Of a DNA stretch of 64,000 nucleotides, positions 47,633 through 56,900 are shown piece by piece; position 1 is the first letter of the stretch, and the number at the start of each line of letters is the position of its first letter. The notes beneath the pieces are model-generated. The model saw only the letters and a list, made by a program, of their open reading frames with translations, had not been told where the DNA came from and did not search any database. The stretch spans positions 310,001 to 374,000 of the forward strand of contig NZ_JAFIQX010000006.1 of assembly GCF_017356035.1 (NCBI RefSeq), written 5' to 3'. This DNA is from Longitalea luteola (GTDB taxonomy: Bacteria > Bacteroidota > Bacteroidia > Chitinophagales > Chitinophagaceae). Position numbers and translations under genes: made by a program.

Positions 47633-48520
47633 ATGAACAATACATTGATGGGTGCAGCAGACATAGGCGGGTCACATATAACAGCGGCTTTGGTAGAAGC
47701 AGAAACAGGAATGGTGTTGCATAATACATGGCAACGCAATATGGTGCCCGCAACAGGCACCGTTGATGAGATTATCGATGCCTGGAGCCGCGTGATCACC
47801 GGCTGTTACGTGCACCAGCATTCGAAACCGGTGAAATGGGGCATTGCCATGCCGGGGCCGTTTGATTATGAGAGCGGCATTTCTTATATCCGCGGACAAA
47901 ACAAGTATGATGCATTGTATGGTTTGAATGTAAAAATGTTGCTGGCGGATAAACTGGGCATAAAAAAGGAAACCATTCACTTTACCAACGATGCCGCCTG
48001 TTTTCTGCAGGGAGAAGTAGTGGCAGGCGCTGCCATGTCGATGAACGAGGTGATCGGTTTAACCCTGGGAACCGGCCTGGGATCTGCTACCTTCCAAAAT
48101 GGCAAAGTGCTGGATGCAGGGTGGTGGAGTATGCCGTTCAGGGAAGGCATTGCCGAAGATTATTTGTCGACCCGCTGGTTTACCAAACGCTATCGCGAAC
48201 TGTCGGGAAACACAATTGATAATGTAAGGCAGTTGTTGGAGGTCAGCGACCGCCTTTTACTGCAAAATATCTTTAACGAATTCGGGCATAACCTGGGGCA
48301 TTTTCTGTTGCAGGCCATTTCGCAGGAGCGGATACAACTGGTAGTACTCGGCGGTAATATCGCCCAGACCTTCCATTTATTTGAGAAGGCGTTATTGCAT
48401 TGTTTAACACAGGCGGGGAGTAATACATCAGTAAAACCCGCTGTGCTTGGCGAACAGGCGGCATTGATAGGAGCAGCTGCCGCAGCCATGGAGGAACAGG
48501 AAGTCCATGCCGGTAAATGA
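47633..48520 (+). CDS. ROK-family sugar kinase
   Basis: A 295-residue cytoplasmic ROK protein from ATG 47633, with 'MGAADIGGSHITAALVEAETG' as the phosphate-binding opening. 'WGIAMPGPFDYESGI' follows, then 'IHFTNDAACFLQGEVVAGAA' with the catalytic Asp, and 'GLTLGTGLGSATFQNGKV'. The zinc motif with clustered cysteines that marks many ROK glucokinases and repressors is absent, and there is no N-terminal helix-turn-helix, so this is a kinase rather than a regulator. It should phosphorylate the monosaccharide released from the glycan handled by the preceding genes; glucose, fructose, allose or N-acetylmannosamine are possible. Its last four bases (ATGA) overlap a possible upstream start of the LacI gene. 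Confidence 0.85.
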   Translation: MNNTLMGAADIGGSHITAALVEAETGMVLHNTWQRNMVPATGTVDEIIDAWSRVITGCYVHQHSKPVKWGIAMPGPFDYESGISYIRGQNKYDALYGLNVKMLLADKLGIKKETIHFTNDAACFLQGEVVAGAAMSMNEVIGLTLGTGLGSATFQNGKVLDAGWWSMPFREGIAEDYLSTRWFTKRYRELSGNTIDNVRQLLEVSDRLLLQNIFNEFGHNLGHFLLQAISQERIQLVVLGGNIAQTFHLFEKALLHCLTQAGSNTSVKPAVLGEQAALIGAAAAAMEEQEVHAGK

Positions 48521-48555
48521 TCATGGCGTTTTACAAACCTTTGACCAGAGTCACT

Positions 48556-49566
48556 ATGAAAGTCACCATCAGGGATATTGCCAGAAAAGCCGGCGTGGCC
48601 CCGTCCACCGTTTCAGCCGTATTGAATGGCAAAGCAAAGGAATCACGCATCAGCGAACAACTGGCTGATCGAATAAGATTGATCGCTTCGGATATGGACT
48701 ATCAGCCTAACTATACAGCGGTAAGTTTGCGAACCGGCAAAACGCGGGTGTTGGGCTTGATCGTGGAAGATATTTCCAACGTGTTCTTTGCTACCCTCGC
48801 CAAGATCATAGAAGAGGAAGCCGACAGGGTTGGTTACAAGGTATTGTATTGCAGTACCGAGAACAATGAAGCAAAAGCACGTGAACGCATCCGCATTTTC
48901 AATCAGCGGCAGGTAGATGGCTTTCTTATTACACCAACTGCCGGCATGCGGCCATTTATCAGTGATCTGTTGAAGCAACAAAAACCCGTGGTGCTCATGG
49001 ATCGCTATTTTCCGGAGCTGGACGCACCGCATGTACTGGTAGATAATTATAATGGCGCGCGCCTGGCTATGGATCATTTGCTTGAAAAGGGATACCGGAA
49101 TATAGGATTTGTGACCATCAGCCTCGATCAGGTGCAGATGCACCAGCGGAGGCAGGCCTGGGAGCGGTCGCTGGCCGAATTTGGTGTGCCGGCAGCACCG
49201 CATCAGGTACTGGAATTGTGTTACCACAGCAGGCCGCAGGATTCCATTGAACAGATAAAGGCATTTATCAGCAGCACGCAGCTCGACGCCGTATTTTTCG
49301 CTACCAATTATATTGGGGTATACGGACTGCAGGCCCTCAAGCAACTGGAAATTTCGATCCCGCAGCAGCTGGCCGTGGTGTGTTTCGATGACCATGATAT
49401 TTTCGGTTTATTTTCACCCGGTATTACCATTGTCGAGCAGCCGGTACAGCAGATCGCCCATACGGCCATGCAGCTGTTGATGAGGCAGTTTGAGGGATCG
49501 CCCATGATGATCAAAGAATTGCAGGTGCTCAAATCCGGGAGACTGATTGTCAGGGCTTCTACCTGA
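48556..49566 (+). CDS. LacI-family transcriptional regulator
   Basis: A 336-residue regulator from ATG 48556, placed so that the helix-turn-helix 'VTIRDIARKAGVAPSTVSAVLNGKAKE' opens the protein, as is usual. An in-frame ATG at 48517 overlaps the ROK stop and would add 13 residues. The hinge and periplasmic-binding-protein-like effector domain follow ('RVLGLIVEDISNVFFATLAKIIEEEADRVGYKVLYC', 'PVVLMDRYFPELD', 'VVCFDDHDIFGLFSPGITIVEQPV'). Such regulators bind a sugar or sugar phosphate and repress the neighbouring uptake genes. Position after the ROK kinase suggests that the kinase's substrate or product is the effector. No operator palindrome was securely identified near 35.3 kb. Confidence 0.9.
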   Translation: MKVTIRDIARKAGVAPSTVSAVLNGKAKESRISEQLADRIRLIASDMDYQPNYTAVSLRTGKTRVLGLIVEDISNVFFATLAKIIEEEADRVGYKVLYCSTENNEAKARERIRIFNQRQVDGFLITPTAGMRPFISDLLKQQKPVVLMDRYFPELDAPHVLVDNYNGARLAMDHLLEKGYRNIGFVTISLDQVQMHQRRQAWERSLAEFGVPAAPHQVLELCYHSRPQDSIEQIKAFISSTQLDAVFFATNYIGVYGLQALKQLEISIPQQLAVVCFDDHDIFGLFSPGITIVEQPVQQIAHTAMQLLMRQFEGSPMMIKELQVLKSGRLIVRAST

Positions 49567-49683
49567 AAAAGAAAAAAAATTTTTATCAGCAGTGGGGGTG
49601 GCCGGGCGGTCGTGTGACTTTAAAAGGAAGAAGCATTTATTATTTTGTTGATATTTCTTAAGTTTATATTCAAATACGTTTGC

Positions 49684-50256
49684 ATGCCCCAATCTGTGCT
49701 TTATGCCGGTCTTTCAGATTCCCAGCTTTTTCACCTGGTAAAAAAAGATGATATCAAGGCATTTGAAGAACTGTATAATCGACACTGGCCCGGCCTCATA
49801 GATGCCGCTTATCGCCGTTTGCAGTCGCGCCAGAAAGCAGAAGATCTGATCCAGGACATCTTTGTTAGCCTTTACCAAAAGCGGCATACGCGGGAAATCA
49901 CTACTTCTGTTAAAGCATATCTATACCAGGCGCTTAAATTTAAAGTTTTGAATATCTACCGGGATGAGTTTACCCGTTCAGCGTGCCGTAAGGACCTTTT
50001 TTTAAACGACAATTGCAAAACCGATTCTGCGGATTATTGTGAGGCGCGTGAACTGAACACCCGCATTATGAAAACATTACATTCATTGCCCCAAAAATGC
50101 CGCGAGGCGTTCCTGCTTAGCCGGGAAGCGAATCTTTCCAACAGGGATATTTCAGTAGGGATGAATATTTCGGTAAGTACCGTTGAAAAGCATATCGGCA
50201 AGGCGCTGCGCATCCTGAAGAACAATCTGCGCGACTATAGCTTTATGGTAGATTAG
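49684..50256 (+). CDS. ECF-type RNA polymerase sigma factor
   Basis: A 190-residue sigma factor from ATG 49684 (MPQSVLYAGLSDSQLFHLVKKDD). Region 2 is 'FEELYNRHWPGLIDAAYRRLQSRQKAEDLIQDIFVSLYQK'. Region 4 is 'LPQKCREAFLLSREANLSNRDISVGMNISVSTVEKHIGKALRILKNN'. It belongs to the group that in Bacteroidota works with FecR anti-sigma proteins and SusC receptors. Here no FecR gene follows; the only FecR of the window is 14 kb upstream. The next gene on either side is a LacI or an AraC regulator. It may control the STN-SusC locus in trans, or a locus elsewhere. Confidence 0.9.
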   Translation: MPQSVLYAGLSDSQLFHLVKKDDIKAFEELYNRHWPGLIDAAYRRLQSRQKAEDLIQDIFVSLYQKRHTREITTSVKAYLYQALKFKVLNIYRDEFTRSACRKDLFLNDNCKTDSADYCEARELNTRIMKTLHSLPQKCREAFLLSREANLSNRDISVGMNISVSTVEKHIGKALRILKNNLRDYSFMVD

Positions 50257-50502
50257 GGTGAGTATGGAGTTCCCGACACGATTATGCTGCAACTATTATT
50301 TCATTTTCTCAAAACTATCAATTGAAGATTGAATATCAATTAACCGGGCATGAACGGTTCCCAGTTGCTTCTTTTTAGCCGCTGCGCTGTCGTATTATCT
50401 GGTAAACAGGTTACAAGTTTGATTTCTGCAGGAAAAAACGTAATATAGCGGCGCAGTGAGACAACCAGATTCAGCGGAAAAAAGAAAGAAAATAAGGACA
50501 GG

Positions 50503-51240
50503 ATGACCAAACAGAAAATTAATCCCTTCATTCTTGCTCTTAAAGCTTACAATCTTACGGTAGAAATTCATCACCACTCGGCATATCAAATTGTTTTATC
50601 CAATGATACTCCATTTACTTCCACTATCAGCGGTCAGGTGTGTGAGCAAATTCACGGCTTTTTGCTTAAACCGCATGTGCGGCATTCCTGTGTTGCAGAA
50701 AAAGGGAGTTTAAATGTTTTGAACATAGAACCATACTCAAATATTGGTCTGGAGTTATCCCGCAGGTTTCATAATAATCAGGACTACATAACTTTCAATT
50801 CCCCGGCTGAAATAAATACTTTCTTTGAAACAGGTAAAGATGCTTTCGACGTTCACACCATTATAAATACGCTGCTATCCAAACTGCCTGTTGTTCATTA
50901 TGATGAAAGGGTAATAAAAATAGTTGAGTATATTAATGCTAATTACTTCAAACAGGACATAACACCAAATACCTTTGCCGATGTAGTCTTTCTTTCTCCA
51001 TCCCGTTTAGCTTCCCTGTTCAAAGAACAAACAGGCAGCAGCTTGTCTAAATATTTATTATGGACAAGATTACGCCAGGTTACTTATCTTATTCTTTCAG
51101 ATAAAGACAGAACCCTTACAGACATTGCTTATGACACCGGTTTTTATGATTTGCCGCAAATGAATAAGTACATGTATGAAATGTTTGGGATGCCGCCAAA
51201 AGCCTTGAAGAACAATAGTGATCTGATACAAGTTTACTAA
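50503..51240 (+). CDS. AraC-family transcriptional regulator
   Basis: A 245-residue protein. The N-terminal half (about 1-135) is a small beta-rich sensory region ('VEIHHHSAYQIVLSNDTPFTSTISGQ'). The C-terminal half carries the two helix-turn-helix motifs of AraC/XylS regulators: 'FADVVFLSPSRLASLFKEQTGSSLSKYLLWTRLRQV' and 'LTDIAYDTGFYDLPQMNKYMYEMFGMPPKALKNN'. It lies 53 bases before the MDR oxidoreductase gene in the same direction and probably regulates it. Base composition in this block is lower in GC than in the glycan loci. The effector cannot be guessed. Confidence 0.88.
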   Translation: MTKQKINPFILALKAYNLTVEIHHHSAYQIVLSNDTPFTSTISGQVCEQIHGFLLKPHVRHSCVAEKGSLNVLNIEPYSNIGLELSRRFHNNQDYITFNSPAEINTFFETGKDAFDVHTIINTLLSKLPVVHYDERVIKIVEYINANYFKQDITPNTFADVVFLSPSRLASLFKEQTGSSLSKYLLWTRLRQVTYLILSDKDRTLTDIAYDTGFYDLPQMNKYMYEMFGMPPKALKNNSDLIQVY

Positions 51241-51293
51241 TCTGGCAGATTGCAAATTTGTGCTATCAAAATAAACGATAAAAAAATAGCACA

Positions 51294-52238
51294 ATGAAAG
51301 CAATAGTTTATCAAAAGTTTGGAAACGCCGACGTTTTACAAACTATTGAAATGACAACGCCCTTTATTCAGCCAAACCAGGTTTTAGTAAAAGTAAAAGC
51401 AGTCTCCATTAACCCTTTAGACTGGAAGATCAGGAAAGGACAAATGAAACTGATGTCAGGATCCGGATTCCCAAAGAGCACAGGGGTTGATTTTGCCGGT
51501 ATTATTGAAGATACCGGATCCGCTGTAACCAATTTTAAAAAAGGCGATGAAGTTTTTGGCGTAGTAAAAAATATTATGAAAGAGGGCGCCCTGGCAGAAT
51601 ATGTGGCTGTGCCTTCCTCAACCGTTTGGAAAAAACCAAAACACCTGAATTTTTCCCAGGCAGCCTCTATTCCTGTTGTTGGCGCAGCCGCTGTCACTGC
51701 ATTGGAAAAAATGGGTAACATACATTCACAGACTCAAATTTTGGTAAATGGTGCAACTGGCGGTTTTAGTTTATTGCTCCTGCAACTACTCAAAAAAACA
51801 GGCGCGCGGGTAACGGCAGTTACAAGCACCAAAGCAATGGATTTTGCAAAAGAACAGGGAGCTTCTTTTGTAATTGACTACACAAAAGAAAATGTGCTTG
51901 CACAGAAAAACAAGTATGACATTGTAGTTGATCTGTCGGGCAAAATGAGTTATGCGAGTGCCAGGCCAATAATGAAACGCAAAGCCCTGTTCTTAAACGC
52001 TACCCCAAAGCCAATTGAAATTCCCACATCACTTATCAAAAACTTATTTACCGGCAAAAAACATCTCGTCATCCTCTCGAACCCATCTGCAAACAATATG
52101 GAGATCTTGTTAAACGCCATCGATGCCGGCCTGCAAATTGTAGTAAGCAAAGTGTTCCGGTTCGCTCAATACAGAGAAGCCTATCAATATGCTGAAAATG
52201 GCGGTTACGTTGGCAAAATAGCTGTAGAACTAAATTAA
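51294..52238 (+). CDS. MDR-family NAD(P)H-dependent alcohol dehydrogenase / quinone oxidoreductase
   Basis: A 314-residue medium-chain dehydrogenase/reductase without the zinc-binding residues of classical alcohol dehydrogenases. The catalytic domain opens 'MKAIVYQKFGNADVLQTIEMTTP' and includes 'VSINPLDWKIRKGQMKLMSG' and 'STGVDFAGIIEDTGSAV'. The Rossmann domain has the nucleotide-binding loop 'ILVNGATGGFSLLLLQLLKKTGARVTAVTS'. These enzymes reduce quinones or reactive enones in the cytoplasm. Control by the preceding AraC regulator is likely from position. The physiological substrate cannot be inferred. Confidence 0.9.
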   Translation: MKAIVYQKFGNADVLQTIEMTTPFIQPNQVLVKVKAVSINPLDWKIRKGQMKLMSGSGFPKSTGVDFAGIIEDTGSAVTNFKKGDEVFGVVKNIMKEGALAEYVAVPSSTVWKKPKHLNFSQAASIPVVGAAAVTALEKMGNIHSQTQILVNGATGGFSLLLLQLLKKTGARVTAVTSTKAMDFAKEQGASFVIDYTKENVLAQKNKYDIVVDLSGKMSYASARPIMKRKALFLNATPKPIEIPTSLIKNLFTGKKHLVILSNPSANNMEILLNAIDAGLQIVVSKVFRFAQYREAYQYAENGGYVGKIAVELN

Positions 52239-52372
52239 ACCACTTTTACATTATAATAAATCGAAAAGCAAGGTCAACGCAGCGATCTGTGGGAGCCTCC
52301 CTTTGTTTCGTACCAGATCCTTTGCTCGTTACGTTGCCCACTTATTTCAAATTAACAGAGAATAATACGCTA

Positions 52373-52849
52373 ATGTATCTACAAACCATACGACAGTTAC
52401 TGCTCATTATCCATCTTTCCGGTCTTACACTGATGGCCGGCACCACGGTTGCCGCCTTCGTCACTTTTCGTGCTTTCATAAACAGGTTTAACATAAAAAG
52501 TGAAGGTACATCAGCGCTTTTAAAACTTTTATCGAACCTGGGCGCAATAAAAGGGATAGGTGGTATTTTGCTGATACTTTCCGGTATCGGACTTACGATC
52601 GTAACCGGTTCAGTGTTCTTACACATGCTCTGGCTTCAGCTCAAACTATCCATTATTCTGCTGATGGTGCTTAATGAAATGCTGATAGGGAACAGGCAAC
52701 TAAAAAAGTTGACAACCGCTTTTTCTGAGAATAATTCCGATGGCGCTACCGTGATAAAAATGACAGTTCCTAAGATCGTTGTTTTTTACACGATTCAACT
52801 GTTGCTGTTTTTGGGAATCATTGTACTGGCGGTTTTCAAATTTAATTAA
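52373..52849 (+). CDS. Small integral membrane protein, four predicted helices
   Basis: A 158-residue hydrophobic protein from ATG 52373 (MYLQTIRQLLLIIHLSG); the open frame begins earlier, but that part has no good start and no similarity to a membrane protein. Four hydrophobic stretches are visible at about 5-30, 55-80, 83-103 and 132-156, with short charged loops. The opening 'LLIIHLSGLTLMAGTTVAAFVTFRAF' recalls small proteins of unknown function such as DUF2214-like families. No catalytic or transport motif is seen. It lies between the oxidoreductase and the ArsR pair, in the same direction as both. Confidence 0.65.
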   Translation: MYLQTIRQLLLIIHLSGLTLMAGTTVAAFVTFRAFINRFNIKSEGTSALLKLLSNLGAIKGIGGILLILSGIGLTIVTGSVFLHMLWLQLKLSIILLMVLNEMLIGNRQLKKLTTAFSENNSDGATVIKMTVPKIVVFYTIQLLLFLGIIVLAVFKFN

Positions 52850-52964
52850 GCTGCTCATTAAATGCTCCTGAAACGCGGGGGTTTTGGGCATTTCTTCTTC
52901 TTGCCATCCGAGCCTATACGCCTGACATTTACTTCCGCTCTCAATTTCAACGTGAAAAAAAATA

Positions 52965-53012
52965 TTGCGCAACCAGATAATTGCACATATATTTGCAACC
53001 AGATAGTTGCAA
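52965..53012 (+). promoter_or_regulatory. Promoter with two operator repeats before the arsR-type gene
   Basis: A near-consensus Bacteroidota promoter: TTG at 52965-52967 (-33 type) and TATATTTG at 52988-52995 (-7 type, TAnnTTTG) with 20 bases between. Two 17-base near-identical repeats overlie it: GCAACCAGATAATTGCA at 52969-52985 and GCAACCAGATAGTTGCA at 52995-53011, 26 bases apart. The second lies in a perfect inverted repeat, TTGCAAC-CAGATA-GTTGCAA (52993-53012), that ends 12 bases before the start codon. The layout fits autorepression by the ArsR-type protein. Confidence 0.72.
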
Positions 53013-53024
53013 ATAGATCCAAAG

Positions 53025-53351
53025 ATGGAAACAAGAAGAGATATATTTCAGGCAATTGCCGACCCTACCAGGCGGGCAATCATCGCCCTGATTGCAGTGC
53101 AGGCAATGACGCCCAATGACCTTGCCGAACATTTTCATACAAGCAGACAGGCTGTGTCAAAACATATTAAAATCCTGACAGAGTGCGAACTGGTAAAACA
53201 GGAACAGCAGGGCAGGGAGATCTACTACTCACTCCAGATCCAAAAAATGAAAGAGATTGATAAATGGTTAGACCAATTCAGAAAGCTGTGGGAAACCCAA
53301 TTCAATCAACTAGATAAAGTATTAGCAACACTTAAAAAACAAAAAAAATGA
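53025..53351 (+). CDS. ArsR-family winged-helix regulator
   Basis: A 108-residue regulator from ATG 53025 ([23 protein letters not shown]). The frame could begin at a TTG six codons upstream, but that codon is inside the operator palindrome. The winged helix-turn-helix is '[43 protein letters not shown]'. No metal-binding cysteines are present, so it is of the non-metal type usually encoded with a SRPBCC protein. The stop overlaps the next start (ATGA), which couples their translation. Autorepression through the palindromes directly upstream is likely. Confidence 0.9.
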   Translation: METRRDIFQAIADPTRRAIIALIAVQAMTPNDLAEHFHTSRQAVSKHIKILTECELVKQEQQGREIYYSLQIQKMKEIDKWLDQFRKLWETQFNQLDKVLATLKKQKK

Positions 53352-53851
53352 CATCCAATCTGCTATTTGATTTTACTGTTGACAAAACTGCAAAAAAAGT
53401 GTTCATCACCAGAGAATTTGATGCCGAACTTTCGCTGGTATGGGATGCTTTTACCAAACCGGAGCTTTTAGACCAGTGGGGGGCGCCTAAACCGTGGACG
53501 GCAAAAACAAAGTACATGAACTTTGAGGTGGGTGGACGCAGGTTTTATGCGATGGTGAGCCCGGAAGGCCATGAACGTTGGGCCATTCAGGAATACACTT
53601 CCATTACCCCAAAGACCAACTTCAAGATGTTCAATACATTTGCAGACAAGGATGAAAACCCTGAATTACCAGGTTCTGATTGGGATTTTAATTTCAGCGA
53701 ACAGGGGGAAAGAACCAAAGTGGACATTATTATTTATAACGAATCGCTTGCCCGGCTGGAGAAGATGATTGAAATGGGCTTCAAAGAAGGATATACTATG
53801 TCGATGCAAAACCTCGAAGATTTGTTGAAAACTTTGTCGCAACAGCAATAA
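53348..53851 (+). CDS. SRPBCC/AHSA1-family (START-like) protein
   Basis: A 167-residue protein of the AHSA1 branch of the SRPBCC fold: '[33 protein letters not shown]' at the start, '[43 protein letters not shown]' in the middle, and a long C-terminal helix '[29 protein letters not shown]'. The fold forms a deep hydrophobic pocket for small lipophilic ligands. It overlaps the ArsR-type gene by four bases, the common arrangement in many bacteria. The ligand is unknown. It converges with the hybrid two-component gene. Confidence 0.9.
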   Translation: MTSNLLFDFTVDKTAKKVFITREFDAELSLVWDAFTKPELLDQWGAPKPWTAKTKYMNFEVGGRRFYAMVSPEGHERWAIQEYTSITPKTNFKMFNTFADKDENPELPGSDWDFNFSEQGERTKVDIIIYNESLARLEKMIEMGFKEGYTMSMQNLEDLLKTLSQQQ

Positions 53852-53920
53852 CAAACAAAAAATAGAACGGGCAAAACCACCGTGTTCATGATTTGACAGC
53901 TTTTGGGATGGCTTAATAAC

Positions 53921-56900
53921 CTATTTCCTCAATTCCTGTAAATACTGCGAGGGCGTTTTGCCAAATTCTTTTTTGAATGCTTTTGTAAAATAGGATTGTG
54001 TTTGCATGCCTACCCGGTACATTACTTCAGTGATAAGCACATCTTCTTCCGTCATGATCTGTATAGCTTTACGAAGACGCACCGTGCGTACAAAATCGCT
54101 GATCGCCTGGCCGGTTACGTTTTTGATCATCTGGTGAAGTTTTGTGCGGCTCATTCCCATCTGCCGGCAGATGTATTCAACGTCCAGTTCAGGATTGCTG
54201 AGCTGTTCTTCCACCACAGACAATAATTGATCTATAAAATCCTTGTCCTTAGCTGCATGCACCAGGGCTTTTGTTTCATGATGCAGGTCTTTTGAGCAGT
54301 GATCTTTAATAATTTGGTGATGGTTGAAAATGTTCCTGATGGTCAAAAGCATAAGCTCGGTGTTCAGCGGCTTTGAAAAGTAAAAATCGGCGCCCGATTC
54401 AACGCCCTCTATATTAGACCTTATGGCTGCCTTTGCGGTAAGCATGATAAATGGTATGTGTTTCGTTTGTTCATCTTCTTTTATCTTCTTACAGAACTCC
54501 GTCCCATTCATTACAGGCATCATTACGTCGCTGATGATCAGGTCCGGTGTTTTTTCCCTGGCCATCAGGAAGCCGGTATGCCCGTCTTCTGCTTCCCATA
54601 CAAAGAACTCCGCTGAAAGCGTTTCCTTCAAAAACTGACGTAGCTCTTCATTATCGTCCACGATGAGCAGGTGTTTTACCTGTTGTGTACCTTTTTCTTT
54701 TTTTCTTTCTTCCGGTTGTGTCAGGAATGGCCCTTCGTATTTATAATCCAGGCTTTCTATATTCACTACCGGTTCTTTTTTGTTTTGCATCCATTTCTCA
54801 TCGATTGTGTAGTCGTTTTCACTTACCGGGAGGGCAACGATAAATTCCGTACCCTTATGCCTTTCGCTATATACACTGATCGATCCTTTGTGTAAAAAAG
54901 TCAGGCTCCTGACAAAGGCAAGGCCTATGCCGGAACCTAAATGGGAATCCGTGATCTTGTAATAGCGCTCAAACAGGTGTTTTATAGAGTCCCTGGAAAT
55001 GCCGGTACCGTTGTCGCTTACCTGAATAAAAATATATTCTTTTCCATGATAGTTGTTTTTAAGAATAAGTTCATTTTCAAAGGAGGGTGTCAGTTCATGC
55101 AGTGTTTTTGTTGCCTTTACTGTGATTGTTCCTCCGTTTGCAGTGTATTTGAACGCATTACTGATCAGGTTCATGAGGATCTTTTCCAGCACCTGCCTGT
55201 CGAACCACAGTTGCGGCAGTTTATCCGGCACGTGAACGGAAAAATCGATATTTTTCGCTTCTGCCAAACCGGTGAACTCATCGGCTATTTCCTCCAGAAA
55301 TATTTCCAGGCTCCCCGGCATTACCTTTAGTTTAAGCACACCCGATTCGGCCTTCCGGAAATCCATGAGTTCATTCACGAGACCTAATAAACGGCTTGCG
55401 TTCCGGTGCATGGTCTGGTAATGATGCTGGAACCGGCTGGCAGGTTCTTCCTTTTGCAGTATTTCCAGCGGTCCCAGTATCAATGATAACGGGGTCCTGA
55501 ATTCATGTGAAATATTGGTGAAGAACTGCAGCTGCATCCGGTGCATTTCAATACGTTTTGTTTCTTCCAGCTTCTGCAGTTCGAGTCTTCGTTTCAAAAA
55601 TAAATATGCAGCTGCTGCTGCAAGCAGTATTGCTGCAATCAATGTTTTAAACCACCAGGTGTTCCAGAAAGGGGGCGTCACGATAACCCGGATAGCAGTA
55701 GGAACCTCGTTCCATACACCATCATCATTCGAAGCTTTTACTTCAAAAGTATAACTGCCAGGCGGCAAATTGGTGTAAGTAGCCTTATGTTCATTGCCGG
55801 CATAATTCCATTCATCATTTAAACCGAGCAGGCGGTAAGCGTATTGATTGTTTTCAGGCACGCTGAAATTCAGGGCGGCAAAATCGAAAGAGAAGGTAGA
55901 CTGGGTATACGAAAGTTTGATCTTTTTCGTGTAGCTGATGTCGTTTGCTAATAGAGAAGGGTTATTAGCCGGTGTTATCTTTTCATTGGAAATCTGAAAG
56001 CCGGTTATGTATACCGGAGGTACAAACGGGTCTGGCTGAATATCCCCGGGATCAAACATATTAAATCCGTTTACTCCACCAAATAACAACTGGCCACTTC
56101 GCGTTCTCAGGTAGGCATTGGCTTCAAACTCCAGTCCCTGTAACCCGTCTGCCGTATTAAATTTTTTAATTGATTTTTTCTCCGGATGAAACCTGGTCAG
56201 GCCATTCGAAGTAGCGATCCAGAAATAGCCATCGTTGTCTTCACAAATACCTTTGATGAATTCATTTGACAATCCGGCCTGACCGGTAAAAAGCGCGAAA
56301 GATCTTTTTTCTTCGTTAAAGAGGTATAATCCTGCATGGCCCGCCCATAAACGGCCTTTACTATCTACGAACAATACCCGCAGGTCAGGCATTTTCTCTT
56401 CGTTAATAAAATAGTTTACGAACTTTTGTGTCTGCTGCTCCAGGCAGTTGAGGCCGCCGTCATCGGTACCGAACCAAAGGTTTCCTTTTTTGTCCTGGCA
56501 AATGGAAACAAAATTATTGCCCATCGGGTGGGTGAGGTGCTGGTCGTCGCTTTCTACCCGTTTGAACGTTTGTGTTTTCCGGTCAAAGAGGTTAAGGCCG
56601 CCATAATAAGTAGCCACCCAAAGACGCCGCTGATCATCTTCAAATACCTGTTGTACATAATTAGAGCTGATGGAACCGGGTTCTGCCGGGTTATGAAGGA
56701 AACGGCTAAAGGTGCCGGATTTCCGGTTAAACAAATTCAGCCCGCCGCCCCATGTGCTTACCCATAAATTACCATATGAATCCTCCGAAACGTGAAGAAC
56801 TGCGTCGGAGCCAAGGCTTTTGGCGTTGAAAGGATTGTAACGGTAGTGCACGAACCGTTTCGAGCCAGGGTCAAATGCGTTCAGGCCGCCACAATCGGTG

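Noticed and set aside
49675-49682. TACGTTTG, a match to the -7 promoter box immediately before the ECF sigma start codon
   Set aside because: It ends one base before the ATG, so the transcript would begin inside the gene, and no -33 element is at the right distance.
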